Below are positions 7,050 to 13,373 of a stretch of 13,729 nucleotides of DNA, one piece after another; position 1 is the stretch's first letter; every line of letters starts with the position of its first letter. Source of the DNA: a bacterium Ga0077546 (GTDB lineage: Bacteria > Cyanobacteriota > Vampirovibrionia > Obscuribacterales > Obscuribacteraceae); assembly GCA_001464165.1 (NCBI GenBank), contig LNEX01000302.1, positions 1 to 13,729 of the forward strand. Direction: 5' to 3'. The notes under the pieces were generated by a model, which made no database searches, was not told where the DNA came from, and worked only from the letters and a program-made list of their open reading frames with translations. The translations under genes and the position numbers were made by a program.

Positions 7050-7095
7050 CTAACCTCGAGTCTAAAGCAAAGTAAAGCGCTTCTTTGCAGGTTAG
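7050..7095 (+). terminator. Nested hairpin after dnaE
   Basis: Outer arms CTAACCT (7050-7056) and AGGTTAG (7089-7095) enclose inner arms GCAAAG (7067-7072) and CTTTGC (7083-7088), with ten unpaired bases on the left side. No clean T-run follows (AGCAAATTTGTTT), so it is a weak terminator or a structure in front of the speD promoter. Confidence 0.4.
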
Positions 7096-7105
7096 AGCAA
7101 ATTTG

Positions 7106-7133
7106 TTTACACCAGGAACATTTACTGTAGAAT
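7106..7133 (+). promoter_or_regulatory. speD promoter
   Basis: The -35 TTTACA (7106-7111) and the -10 TAGAAT (7128-7133) are separated by 16 bp, with TG directly before the -10. Transcription would start near 7140, giving a leader of about 225 nt before speD. Confidence 0.6.
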
Positions 7134-7139
7134 ACGTCT

Positions 7140-7364
7140 TTCGATCTACTTCTTTACGGAGGTTGATGCACCACACAACGCCCAACTCCCAGGCCTATCC
7201 AAGTTCGGACTAGTCTTTATCTGGTGTAGATAAGCGTTTCGTGTACCCCGCCAGGAAACGAATATAAAGCAAAAGCCAAGGCTCGCGCTTTTTGAAACCT
7301 TTCTGGATCTTTCGGATACCAATTTCAATGCGTTTGAATCGTCAAACGCCTAGGGGGAAGAAAC
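7140..7364 (+). promoter_or_regulatory. Structured speD leader, candidate attenuator
   Basis: Elements in order are as follows. A GGAG(G)TTG/CAACTCC stem (7158-7165 with 7183-7189) encloses a possible start at 7166. A second stem is CTATCC/GGA(C)TAG (7195-7213). A third hairpin is TTATCT/AGATAA (7217-7222 with 7228-7233). A terminator-like stem follows: AAAGC (7266-7270) with GCTTT (7287-7291) enclosing AGC/GCT, ending in five T (7289-7293). Last is an 8-bp perfect hairpin with a 4-nt loop, GCGTTTGA ATCG TCAAACGC (7330-7349), only a few bases before the AGGGGG ribosome site (7352-7357). It does not match the SAM-I riboswitch core as far as can be judged by eye. The 353-nt gap from 7012 to 7364 holds this leader, the promoter and the hairpin after dnaE; no ordinary gene is seen. 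Confidence 0.45.
7166..7213 (+). CDS. Possible 15-aa leader peptide of speD
   Basis: An ATG at 7166 opens a frame reading MHHTTPNSQAYPSSD and ending in TAG. GGAGG lies 3 nt upstream, which is close for efficient initiation and could be hidden in the first leader stem. Its presence in a structured leader is suggestive only; short frames like this occur by chance. Confidence 0.2.
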   Translation: MHHTTPNSQAYPSSD

Positions 7365-7787
7365 ATGTTTGGACCACATTTGATCCTAGAAGCTTATGGT
7401 TGCCCAAAAGAACTTTTGGCAGACATGACACTAATGAGTCAAACTCTCGATGCTTATCCAGCAAAGCTAGATATGACTAAGATTATGCCGCCTTATGTCT
7501 TTACGTACCACGGTACTGTGGAAGACGATTGGGGAGTTAGTGGAGTCGTACTCATTGCTGAGTCGCATATCTCCGTTCACTCTTTCCCAGAGAAGGGTTT
7601 CGCTACTCTCGACATTTTCTCTTGTCGTGACTTTAACGTCGACGACGCTATCGCTTATTTCTGCCAGATCTTTAAGCCAGAAAGCTACGATAAAGAGGTC
7701 TTGATGAGAGGACGTGAGTTCCCTCGCAGTATGCCTAAAGCCCAGACAATTGTCGAAGCCGAACGAGTAAGACTGACCGCTGTGTAA
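7365..7787 (+). CDS. speD: S-adenosylmethionine decarboxylase proenzyme
   Basis: This 140-aa prokaryotic class 1B AdoMet decarboxylase removes CO2 from S-adenosylmethionine to give the aminopropyl donor for spermidine synthesis. The proenzyme cuts itself before a serine that becomes the pyruvoyl cofactor. Here the site is Glu66-Ser67 in IAESHISVHSFPE. Ser67, His72 and Cys87 (IFSC) have the same spacing as Ser63, His68 and Cys83 of the Thermotoga enzyme. The length is slightly above the 120-130 aa norm because of a C-terminal tail. AGGGGG 7 nt upstream fixes the start. No spermidine synthase gene is adjacent; the gene has its own promoter, leader and terminator, so it is a monocistronic unit. 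Its partner enzymes must lie elsewhere. Confidence 0.95.
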   Translation: MFGPHLILEAYGCPKELLADMTLMSQTLDAYPAKLDMTKIMPPYVFTYHGTVEDDWGVSGVVLIAESHISVHSFPEKGFATLDIFSCRDFNVDDAIAYFCQIFKPESYDKEVLMRGREFPRSMPKAQTIVEAERVRLTAV

Positions 7788-7833
7788 GCGTTGACCTGAA
7801 GAATCGGTCTAACAGCCATTCACTTGTATTTTG

Positions 7834-7870
7834 AAACGGTTGGTTCTATCTCAAGAGCCAACCGTTTTTA
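7834..7870 (+). terminator. Intrinsic terminator of speD
   Basis: AAACGGTTGGTTCT (7834-7847) pairs with AGAGCCAACCGTTT (7854-7867) over a 6-nt loop and runs into TTTTTA. Confidence 0.9.
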
Positions 7871-8013
7871 TTATCAGCATAATTGCCTCTTAGCCAGTTC
7901 TTTCAGGCAGCTTTGTCTTTTCAGTGGCTATTGTTTGAGCTATTCGCTTGCTTTCTGTTGATTAGAAACGCTCACTCCTTTGGTACATAGTCTTTAGCAT
8001 GGGAGTGGAGAGA

Positions 8014-8772
8014 ATGGTTAAAGCCCTACCTGTACCAGAGCAAAAACATCCAGAGCACAGGCAAGTTCGATTTTCTGAGACTCGCTCGCTGGGCGAACTC
8101 TACGTGGTGGATAGTGCGGGTAGGTCTGAATTTTTGGGCGAGGCAACAGGATTGGTCGATGTGCCCGCCGGTAAACATCTGGCCCTTTACTATAGTTTTG
8201 ACCCGACCTACGGTTTGACTCCGCTCATCGATCTATCGCCAGATGCGCTCTCAAGCATTTCCTTTCTTGGCTCTGACATTAGAGATGAAGAGCTGGCTGC
8301 TATTGGTCGTTTGGTCGGTCTCAAAGAACTTGATATTAGTTGTACTGCTATCGGTGACCGCGGAGTGGCTTATCTCGTGCCTTTGGTGAGCTTGATTAAA
8401 CTCAATCTCTCTTCCACAAAAGTGACCGATCAGGGCCTAGCCGTTCTGGCTCAGTTGCAGCATTTAGAAGAGCTTGTTTTGGACGACACCCATATTGGCG
8501 ATAGTGGTTTATCTCAAATAACTCAATTGCCTAGGCTCAAGACCCTCAGTCTTTCTTTCACGCGCATAACTAATAAGGGATTGCCCAAGCTTAAGGAACT
8601 TAGGCAACTGGAGAGGCTGCGCCTTAACTGTACTCGCATAGGTGATTCTGGCCTCACCCATGTTGCTCGTATGAAGGGCCTCAAAGAACTCTGGGTGCGC
8701 AGTACTGACGTTACATATCCAGGCCTGGTTGAGCTGACGAAGTGGCTAAGTGACTGCGAAATTATTCGCTGA
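8014..8772 (+). CDS. Leucine-rich repeat protein
   Basis: This 252-aa protein has six evenly spaced 24-residue leucine-rich repeats from about residue 97 to the end. The consensus is L.L..T.I.D.GL..L..L..L. The key threonine recurs exactly every 24 residues, at 111, 135, 159, 183, 207 and 231. The first 80 residues are a separate, mostly beta domain with a G.VDVPAGK segment and no signal peptide, so the protein is probably cytoplasmic. LRR arrays form curved binding surfaces; the partner here is unknown. The frame opens at an ATG at 7999, but GGGAG at 8001-8005 is 8 nt before the ATG at 8014, which is preferred. It ends at a shared terminator with the convergent gene. Confidence 0.85.
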   Translation: MVKALPVPEQKHPEHRQVRFSETRSLGELYVVDSAGRSEFLGEATGLVDVPAGKHLALYYSFDPTYGLTPLIDLSPDALSSISFLGSDIRDEELAAIGRLVGLKELDISCTAIGDRGVAYLVPLVSLIKLNLSSTKVTDQGLAVLAQLQHLEELVLDDTHIGDSGLSQITQLPRLKTLSLSFTRITNKGLPKLKELRQLERLRLNCTRIGDSGLTHVARMKGLKELWVRSTDVTYPGLVELTKWLSDCEIIR

Positions 8773-8802
8773 GCATAACAATCTTCTGGTGCTCCCGATA
8801 GT

Positions 8803-8837
8803 AAAAGTGGCATGTAGTGTTGCTACATGCCACTTTT
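8803..8837. terminator. Bidirectional intrinsic terminator
   Basis: A perfect 15-bp stem, AAAAGTGGCATGTAG (8803-8817) with CTACATGCCACTTTT (8823-8837), has loop TGTTG. A-rich and T-rich ends on both sides let it serve the LRR gene and the convergent minus-strand gene. Confidence 0.9.
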
Positions 8838-8864
8838 GTTACTTCAGAACTTTCAGTTAACTGG

Positions 8865-9986
8865 TTATAGGGTTTCTTTTTGCTTCTTGCTAGCAATACC
8901 TTTCTTGCTAAACGGGTTCAGCTTCGAGAAAGTATTAGTCATTTTTTCTGACATGCTAGCCATTCCACTTTTGCTTCCAGTGCTTGCTTTTTCGGATATC
9001 AGTTCGTTCGAGTCTGTCATTACCGGAGCCTTGGCTGCAATGGATGGATGTTGCTTAGCCTGATCTTTGTGGCCGCTGGCAGAATCGCTCCCCTTCGTGC
9101 CTGATAGGTTGACTGAACCGCCGGCTAGTGCCGGTAAGCTGGTTCCGTTCAGGGCATTCTTGGCTTCGCCCTTATTTTTCTTTTGGAAGGGATTGGGCAC
9201 GTGTGGCATACCAATAGTAGCGATTTTTCCAGTGCCACCTTTGATCTTCTCACCAGTTGCCTTGAAGCCGCTGCCTACCATGGAGGCCCCTTTAGCGATG
9301 ACGCTGCCGGATGCTTTGGCACCATTAGCGATGCCGCTGCCGACTTTCTTGCTGCCGTTTACCATACCGCTAGTGGTGGCTTTGAGAGTTTTTGTCATCA
9401 CGTTGCCTTCGCTTTCGTCGGCACTAGACTTGGCTGTTGAGGCTACTTTTGATGTCTCAACTTCTTCGCCAATAGGGGTTTCTTTGACGGCTTTGCTTTC
9501 AGTTTTGTTGGCTGCTACTTTTGCGGGTTTTTCTTTTTCCGCATGTGCTACTTTGCTTTCGGGCTCAGCCTCTGGTTTAGCTTTGCCTTTACCTATTAAA
9601 GGAAGAGAGGGCATGCTTGGCAGACCAATTTTAGGGAACTTACCGAAAAGTTTGCCACCGCTGGCTCCAGACTCGGCTACAGCAGAATTGTGTTTAATGG
9701 CTTTGCCGTTGCCGCCGCCTGGTGCTGTGACATAAGTCGTATTACTCGAGATGTCTTCAACTTTGGTTGAGCTAGGCTCACTCTTGTGAATCGGTGGCAA
9801 GCCTTTCTTGGCTCTGGCCTTATTGTTCTTCTCTTCTACTTCTTTGGCCGTTGGTGCCTGAACATGAGCATAAGGATCGAGCGAAGAAGATGGGCCAGCT
9901 TTGGCTGGATTTGTTGTGGCTGAATAGGTGCTTGCTATCAAAAGACAGACCAGGCTCACGGGTATATACCGTTTTGAAGCTGTCAT
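8865..9986 (-). CDS. Secreted K/A/S/G-rich protein with 11-residue repeats
   Basis: This 373-aa protein has an N-terminal signal peptide: TASKRY, then a hydrophobic core IPVSLVCLLIASTYSA, with likely cleavage near AKA-G at residue 30. The mature part is low-complexity and very rich in Lys, Ala, Ser and Gly. Residues 199-242 hold four 11-residue units. The best three are NGSKKVGSGIA, NGAKASGSVIA and KGASMVGSGFK, with glycines in register. Such 11-mers form amphipathic helices in synuclein-like and LEA proteins. A motif NPFxKK occurs twice (264-270 and 357-362). The frame extends to an ATG at 10019, but GGGAG at 9997-10001 sits 10 nt before the ATG at 9986, which also starts the signal peptide well. 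It is not assigned to a named family; the secreted location is likely and the function unknown. Confidence 0.75.
   Translation of the reverse strand: MTASKRYIPVSLVCLLIASTYSATTNPAKAGPSSSLDPYAHVQAPTAKEVEEKNNKARAKKGLPPIHKSEPSSTKVEDISSNTTYVTAPGGGNGKAIKHNSAVAESGASGGKLFGKFPKIGLPSMPSLPLIGKGKAKPEAEPESKVAHAEKEKPAKVAANKTESKAVKETPIGEEVETSKVASTAKSSADESEGNVMTKTLKATTSGMVNGSKKVGSGIANGAKASGSVIAKGASMVGSGFKATGEKIKGGTGKIATIGMPHVPNPFQKKNKGEAKNALNGTSLPALAGGSVNLSGTKGSDSASGHKDQAKQHPSIAAKAPVMTDSNELISEKASTGSKSGMASMSEKMTNTFSKLNPFSKKGIASKKQKETL
9261..9392 (-). repeat. Four 11-codon repeats in the secreted protein
   Basis: The units encode residues 199-209, 210-220, 221-231 and 232-242. The first is the most diverged. 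Glycine at unit positions 2 and 7 and Ser at position 8 recur; position 10 is a bulky hydrophobic residue. Confidence 0.6.
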
Positions 9987-10145
9987 CAGTGCCATTCTCC
10001 CTGTTTCGCGGAAATCCAATCTAATTTGATGGTAACTGAGAAGTTATAGCACATCTCTGCTAGTAGTAAGGAGCTGCTTAAGGGCCGCTAATACCCTGCG
10101 GAGGGCAAATTACAAGGGGATAGACGAACATTAAAATAGCTACAG

Positions 10146-10168
10146 TTTGAAGTTCAAATGTTTATAAT
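10146..10168 (+). promoter_or_regulatory. Palindrome overlapping a probable promoter
   Basis: TTTGAAGTTCAAA (10146-10158) is a palindrome around a central base. It is followed within 5 nt by a perfect -10 hexamer TATAAT (10163-10168). No good -35 is present at 17 bp (CTACAG), so the promoter may need an activator, or the palindrome may be a repressor site. It lies 72 nt before the 42-aa gene. Confidence 0.45.
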
Positions 10169-10239
10169 TTCACTTCAACGGTATTATTGAATTAGTGTTC
10201 TCATTGTTACTAGGCCTTTCTCAGCTTTTAGGAGTCTGG

Positions 10240-10368
10240 ATGCAAGACTTTCAAACCCAACCCGTGGTCTTCATATTTATTGTTTTGGGCGTGAGTGCCT
10301 TCACGTTCCTGTTTCTTGGTGCCAAGAAAGCATTTTTTGAACCCTACACTGGTCCAGACGAGCAATAG
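10240..10368 (+). CDS. 42-aa single-pass membrane microprotein
   Basis: The frame starts MQDFQTQPVVFIF and ends YTGPDEQ. Residues about 8-28 form one hydrophobic membrane segment, followed by AKKAFFEPYTGPDEQ. The positive residues after the segment suggest that the C-terminus faces the cytoplasm. AGGAG is 6 nt before the ATG, a TATAAT-type promoter lies upstream and a small hairpin with T5 follows the stop, so it has the marks of a real gene despite its size. The size and shape recall small respiratory-complex subunits such as CcoQ, but no family match can be claimed. It converges on the stress operon with 11 nt between the stops. Confidence 0.6.
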   Translation: MQDFQTQPVVFIFIVLGVSAFTFLFLGAKKAFFEPYTGPDEQ

Positions 10369-10369
10369 T

Positions 10370-10387
10370 TAAGCAGTGCTTATTTTT
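10370..10387 (+). terminator. Short terminator after the microprotein gene
   Basis: TAAGC (10370-10374) pairs with GCTTA (10378-10382) over loop AGT, then T5 (10383-10387). It overlaps the last codons of the convergent stress-protein gene. Confidence 0.4.
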
Positions 10388-10859
10388 CGCTGTTTTTCTT
10401 AACTATCTCCACTGAGCACGGGGCTTCCGTCAAAACTGCTTGGGAAACGCTGCCAAGGAAAAGTTTCTCTATACCTTGACGCCCATGTGAGCCCATCACA
10501 ATCATGTCGGCGTGCCATTCACGAGCACATTCGACGATTCGTTCTTTGACGTTGCCTTCTAATACTTCACCTGCTACGGGCTTTGAGCTCGCCGTAAATA
10601 GGCTTTCTTCAATCTTTAGGCATTGCCGTAAGCGGGCTGCTGTTTCTTCAATAAGGGTGTTGGCTTCATCAAGCCTTTCTTGTTGGGCTTCTATAGCCAA
10701 GGGCACGTAGCCGGAATGCCAGCCGGCCAGCTCTGGGTGAAAGGGTTCTAAAACTGTGATGACCTTGAAAAGGGTCTCTGTGGGCCAAGCCCTAGTAGCA
10801 ATAGAATCGATTGCTAGTTTGGAGCAGGGTGAGCCGTCTACGGCCAGTAATATCTTCAT
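10380..10859 (-). CDS. Universal stress protein, UspA family
   Basis: This is a 159-aa single UspA domain. It begins KILLAVDGSPCS, the usual nucleotide-contacting first strand, and carries the ATP-binding signature G-x2-G-x9-G-S as GSHGRQGIEKLFLGS (residues about 132-146), ending with the normal APCSVEIVKK strand. Such proteins bind ATP, form dimers in the cytoplasm and help survival under stress. It is the last gene of the sigma factor operon, and its ATG overlaps the stop of the preceding membrane protein gene (ATGA), so translation is probably coupled. This ties the USP to the ECF sigma response, an uncommon partner. The family call is sure; the stress it answers to is unknown. Confidence 0.93.
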   Translation of the reverse strand: MKILLAVDGSPCSKLAIDSIATRAWPTETLFKVITVLEPFHPELAGWHSGYVPLAIEAQQERLDEANTLIEETAARLRQCLKIEESLFTASSKPVAGEVLEGNVKERIVECAREWHADMIVMGSHGRQGIEKLFLGSVSQAVLTEAPCSVEIVKKNSEK

Positions 10860-11641
10860 TCGCTCTCTCTGTTTCTCGATTTAGTGCGCATGTCGCTAAT
10901 CAGGCCGCCTAATCCAATGATAGCAACCAAAACGACAAGGCGATTGCCGAGGCGCGGAAGTCGCCCCATGTCTGGAATTGTAGCGATAGCTGTGAGAATT
11001 AAGGCCGTGGCCGCTAGTGCAAACCAGCTGACAAGTATTGTCTTCTTGGTTTCCTTCAATTCTTGACGAAGTTGCTTGCCGACCAGGTCCGTTAAAGTAC
11101 TGGCGAAAATATTGATACCGAGCCCCATGCCCACAACGTAGCTTATCTGCACAATTGCAATACAGCCTAAGGCCATTGGTACTAATGCATCGGTCTGGAA
11201 GGCAAGGCGGGAAACAGATAGTAAGATTGTTGTATATAAAAAAGCACTGGCAAGGCAAACCAAGAAGTTTTTACGACAATGCTCTTGGGCCCCAGCTATC
11301 ATTCGTTTGGCAAATATTTTTGTTAGGCAAGCAGAGAGCATCATGATGAATAATAGTCGGCCCACTGGCCAGCGTTGATTGATGGCATCGCGGAAAAATA
11401 AAAACGGGCGACGTAAATTATTGTCTAGAACAATTGGTGGACTCTCGTCCGGACTTAACCAGTGAAATTCTTTCGTTAACGAGTCTGGGCGGCTGCTCCA
11501 GGTCGAGGGGCTGTTTAGTTCTTGTGCTTTTGAGGCCTTCTGCGTGTCTGGTGTCTGGCCATAGCTGGCCGGGCAAACAACTGAAGTAAGGAACAGAAAA
11601 GAGAAAGCTAGTAGGAGATGCAACATCTTTGGCGCTCTCAT
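10856..11641 (-). CDS. Membrane protein of the sigma operon, unknown function
   Basis: This 261-aa protein has a signal peptide (LHLLLAFSFLFLTSVV, with likely cleavage after SYG at about residue 28), then about 60 extracytoplasmic residues rich in Ser, Pro and Asp. Five hydrophobic segments follow, at about 92-110, 126-147, 152-180, 201-222 and 234-250, and a basic cytoplasmic tail (RTKSRNRESE). A short amphipathic, charged loop LVGKQLRQELKETKK lies between segments 3 and 4. It overlaps the anti-sigma gene by 4 nt upstream and the stress protein gene by 4 nt downstream, so it is a true operon member. The position suggests a membrane component of the same stress pathway. It is not recognised as a named family. 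Confidence 0.75.
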   Translation of the reverse strand: MRAPKMLHLLLAFSFLFLTSVVCPASYGQTPDTQKASKAQELNSPSTWSSRPDSLTKEFHWLSPDESPPIVLDNNLRRPFLFFRDAINQRWPVGRLLFIMMLSACLTKIFAKRMIAGAQEHCRKNFLVCLASAFLYTTILLSVSRLAFQTDALVPMALGCIAIVQISYVVGMGLGINIFASTLTDLVGKQLRQELKETKKTILVSWFALAATALILTAIATIPDMGRLPRLGNRLVVLVAIIGLGGLISDMRTKSRNRESE

Positions 11642-12186
11642 GCTGGAGTTCCTATCTGTCGGTGCTCTAGTTGTTGGTGCTCAATTACAGGTTTGAGGGC
11701 AATGAATACCATGAGAGCAATTAGCCACGAGCCTATGTTCCAGAGCGACTCGTCGAGCTGTACACCGTAGGTGGATGCTAGGGCAAAGGCTACAAAGGAG
11801 ATGGCAACTAGCGAAATTTCGCCACAACGATTGTTGCGAAATTTCGATGCGGGTGTAATTGTGTTGTCGCTGCTTGTCTCTCTGTCGCTTAGAGCGGTGG
11901 CACCAAATTCTGTGGCAGGCTCTTCCATAACCGCCTGCATAATGCTTGCGGTGAGTAGATCTGCTTGCGGTATCTCATGTAATGGTAAAGCTACTGCCGC
12001 TTCTATCAACATGCGATTGGCCACTTGATAGTCGCGGCAGTCGGCGCATTGGCCCAAGTGCTCTTGGTAGTCGCTTGTAAGACTTAGCTGGCTTGGGTCA
12101 ATCTCTTTGCCTATTAAGCCCGCATCAACTATTTGATCGACTAGTTCTTCTAATCGTTCTTTTGTTTGATTACAGTCCCGTGACAT
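11638..12186 (-). CDS. Zinc-binding anti-sigma factor with two membrane segments
   Basis: This 182-aa protein has the ZAS motif H-x3-C-x2-C (His43, Cys47 and Cys50 in HLGQCADC), with Cys5 as the likely fourth ligand. Such domains bind zinc and hold an ECF sigma factor at the membrane. The linker (about 75-120) is acidic and Ser/Thr-rich. Two hydrophobic segments follow, about 124-144 (SLVAISFVAFALASTYG) and 150-168 (IGSWLIALMVFIALKP). Two segments are unusual, because many such factors have one with a periplasmic domain; here both ends would face the cytoplasm. The ATG lies inside the end of the sigma gene (17-nt overlap) and has a strong GGGAGG 7 nt upstream. Confidence 0.88.
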   Translation of the reverse strand: MSRDCNQTKERLEELVDQIVDAGLIGKEIDPSQLSLTSDYQEHLGQCADCRDYQVANRMLIEAAVALPLHEIPQADLLTASIMQAVMEEPATEFGATALSDRETSSDNTITPASKFRNNRCGEISLVAISFVAFALASTYGVQLDESLWNIGSWLIALMVFIALKPVIEHQQLEHRQIGTPA

Positions 12187-12781
12187 TGTCAGCCCTCCCT
12201 GATTTATTCAAAATTAGCTTGCGCAAGCGGTCCTTTGCTCTGAATAATAGTGTGCGCACAGTGTTCTCATTTTCTTGCATTGATTTACTAATTTCTTCGT
12301 AGCTAAATTCGAACTGGTAGCGCAGTATGAAAGCTTGTCTGTGTCTCAATGGCAACACTGTTAAGGCTTGATTTAGTTTTTCTACGAACATGATGTGCTC
12401 CGCATCGACACTGGCGTCTATGTTTGTCGATGGTTCTAAATATGGTTCATCGCAGAGTAATTGATCGAGTGAAACTGTCGATTTAGATTGGCGCAAATAG
12501 TCTAAGGCATTGTTGGTGGCAATTTTGATCAACCAAGGCTTCACTGTCCGATAGTGCTTTTGATCAAACTGTTTTAGATTGCGGAAAGCCTTCAAGAAGG
12601 CTTCTTGAGTTAAATCGCGGGCCACCTCGCTATCTTGCACCATGCGATAGAGCAAGTTGTAGACCAAACCCTGGTGTCTTTTTACCAGTGCTTCGAAGGC
12701 GCGGCGATCGCCCGCCAGGGTTTTCTTTACGCAGGCAAGGTCTTCGTTATCGCTGTGGGCAGAGTTACTTTGGGCTGACAT
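12170..12781 (-). CDS. ECF RNA polymerase sigma factor
   Basis: This is a 203-aa group IV (ECF) sigma factor. Sigma region 2 is residues about 32-98 (AFEALVKRHQGLVYNLLYRM, DLTQEAFLKAFRNL, then WLIKIATNNALDYLR, which contacts the -10). Region 4 is about 135-190 (LPLRHRQAFILRYQFEFSYEEI then NTVRTLLFRAKDRLRK, the -35 reading helix). There is no C-terminal extension beyond that. It directs polymerase to stress promoters when its anti-sigma releases it. The ATG is preceded by AGGAG, but 14 nt away and partly inside a hairpin, so initiation may depend on translation of the lipoprotein gene, whose stop is 25 nt upstream. It is the second gene of the operon. Confidence 0.93.
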   Translation of the reverse strand: MSAQSNSAHSDNEDLACVKKTLAGDRRAFEALVKRHQGLVYNLLYRMVQDSEVARDLTQEAFLKAFRNLKQFDQKHYRTVKPWLIKIATNNALDYLRQSKSTVSLDQLLCDEPYLEPSTNIDASVDAEHIMFVEKLNQALTVLPLRHRQAFILRYQFEFSYEEISKSMQENENTVRTLLFRAKDRLRKLILNKSGRADNVTGL

Positions 12782-12789
12782 GCACTAAA

Positions 12790-12818
12790 GAGATTCTCCT
12801 GTGTGGCTAGAGAATCTC
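12790..12818 (-). promoter_or_regulatory. Hairpin covering the sigma factor ribosome site
   Basis: In the mRNA sense, GAGATTCTC (12818-12810) pairs with GAGAATCTC (12798-12790), a perfect 9-bp stem. The left arm includes the last codons of the lipoprotein gene; its TAG stop opens the loop. The right arm contains GAG of the AGGAG site for the sigma factor. A ribosome finishing the lipoprotein would disrupt the stem. No T-run follows, so it is not a terminator. Confidence 0.6.
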
Positions 12819-13295
12819 CAGCTTTTCTTTCTGTTCACCAGTAAGCAGTGCTCTGACTTTTAGAAACGATTCTAAGCGATCATCCATCAACTCTTCATGC
12901 AACACCCTTAACTCTTTGGCTTTGGCACGTAAGGTGGTAGAGGAGCTGTCTGAATTATCCAATCTCGTGGCTGACGAAACAAAATCTTTCATGCCGGTCT
13001 TGAGTGCTTCTCGTTTGACTTGGTTGGCCTTGCGCTTGCTGTTTACTAGTTCTGATATCTCTTTTTTCTGGCTCTCACTAGCGTCAATTCGATTGAAGAA
13101 ACGTTTGAGAGCGTGTTTTACCAGCGCTTCTTCGAACTCAGAATCGCCACCCGACTGTTGTACCTGTGAAATTAAAAACGTGGTCTCTTCTGCAGACTTT
13201 TCCGCTAATGCTGCAAGGTTGCAGCCAGCGACTAGCATTATGCCTCCTGCCGTTAGAAAGAGTGCTGTGTATTTATGATTGTGCCAGTTTTTCAT
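12807..13295 (-). CDS. Spy/CpxP/CnrX-like lipoprotein
   Basis: This 162-aa lipoprotein has a basic start (KNWHNHK), a hydrophobic core and the lipobox LVAGC, which makes Cys25 the lipidated residue. The mature part is helical and charged. It contains two copies of the LTxxQ-type motif: SESQKKEI (about 76-83) and LTGEQKEKL at the C-terminus. These mark the Spy/CpxP/CnrX group of periplasmic stress sensors or chaperones. In CnrYXH the CnrX sensor, CnrY anti-sigma and CnrH sigma form one pathway; the same parts lie together here. The frame opens at a GTG at 13307 but GTGGGG with 6 nt spacing supports the ATG at 13295. It is the first gene of the operon. The family match is moderate because the motifs are short. 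Confidence 0.7.
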   Translation of the reverse strand: MKNWHNHKYTALFLTAGGIMLVAGCNLAALAEKSAEETTFLISQVQQSGGDSEFEEALVKHALKRFFNRIDASESQKKEISELVNSKRKANQVKREALKTGMKDFVSSATRLDNSDSSSTTLRAKAKELRVLHEELMDDRLESFLKVRALLTGEQKEKLEIL

Positions 13296-13330
13296 GATTG
13301 ACCCCACAAGGAAAGCGAAATTGCACTATT

Positions 13331-13360
13331 CATTACGGCAGTCCCGCTAAAAAGTTTCAA
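13331..13360 (-). promoter_or_regulatory. ECF-type promoter candidate before the lipoprotein gene
   Basis: In the sense direction TTGAAACTT, containing GAAAC (13358-13354), is followed after 16 nt by CGTAA (13337-13333). ECF promoters commonly look like GGAAC-N16/17-CGTC, so this site could let the operon's sigma factor drive its own transcription. It lies in the short gap between aroB and the lipoprotein gene. Confidence 0.4.
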
Positions 13361-13373
13361 TTTTTCTATTACT

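Noticed and set aside
7012..7364. tRNA or SAM-I riboswitch in the speD leader
   Set aside because: No cloverleaf or T-arm sequence and no SAM-I core were seen by eye; a covariance-model scan was not possible.
7783..7813. TGTAAG...TCTAAC resembling a fourth repeat copy
   Set aside because: The left part is the stop of speD, the A-run is missing and the length is 31 nt; this is best explained by chance.
9067..9735. Long plus-strand open frame (222 codons) opposite the secreted protein gene
   Set aside because: It is a shadow of the Lys/Ala/Gly-rich gene. The real gene has a signal peptide, a ribosome site and a terminator; the shadow has none.
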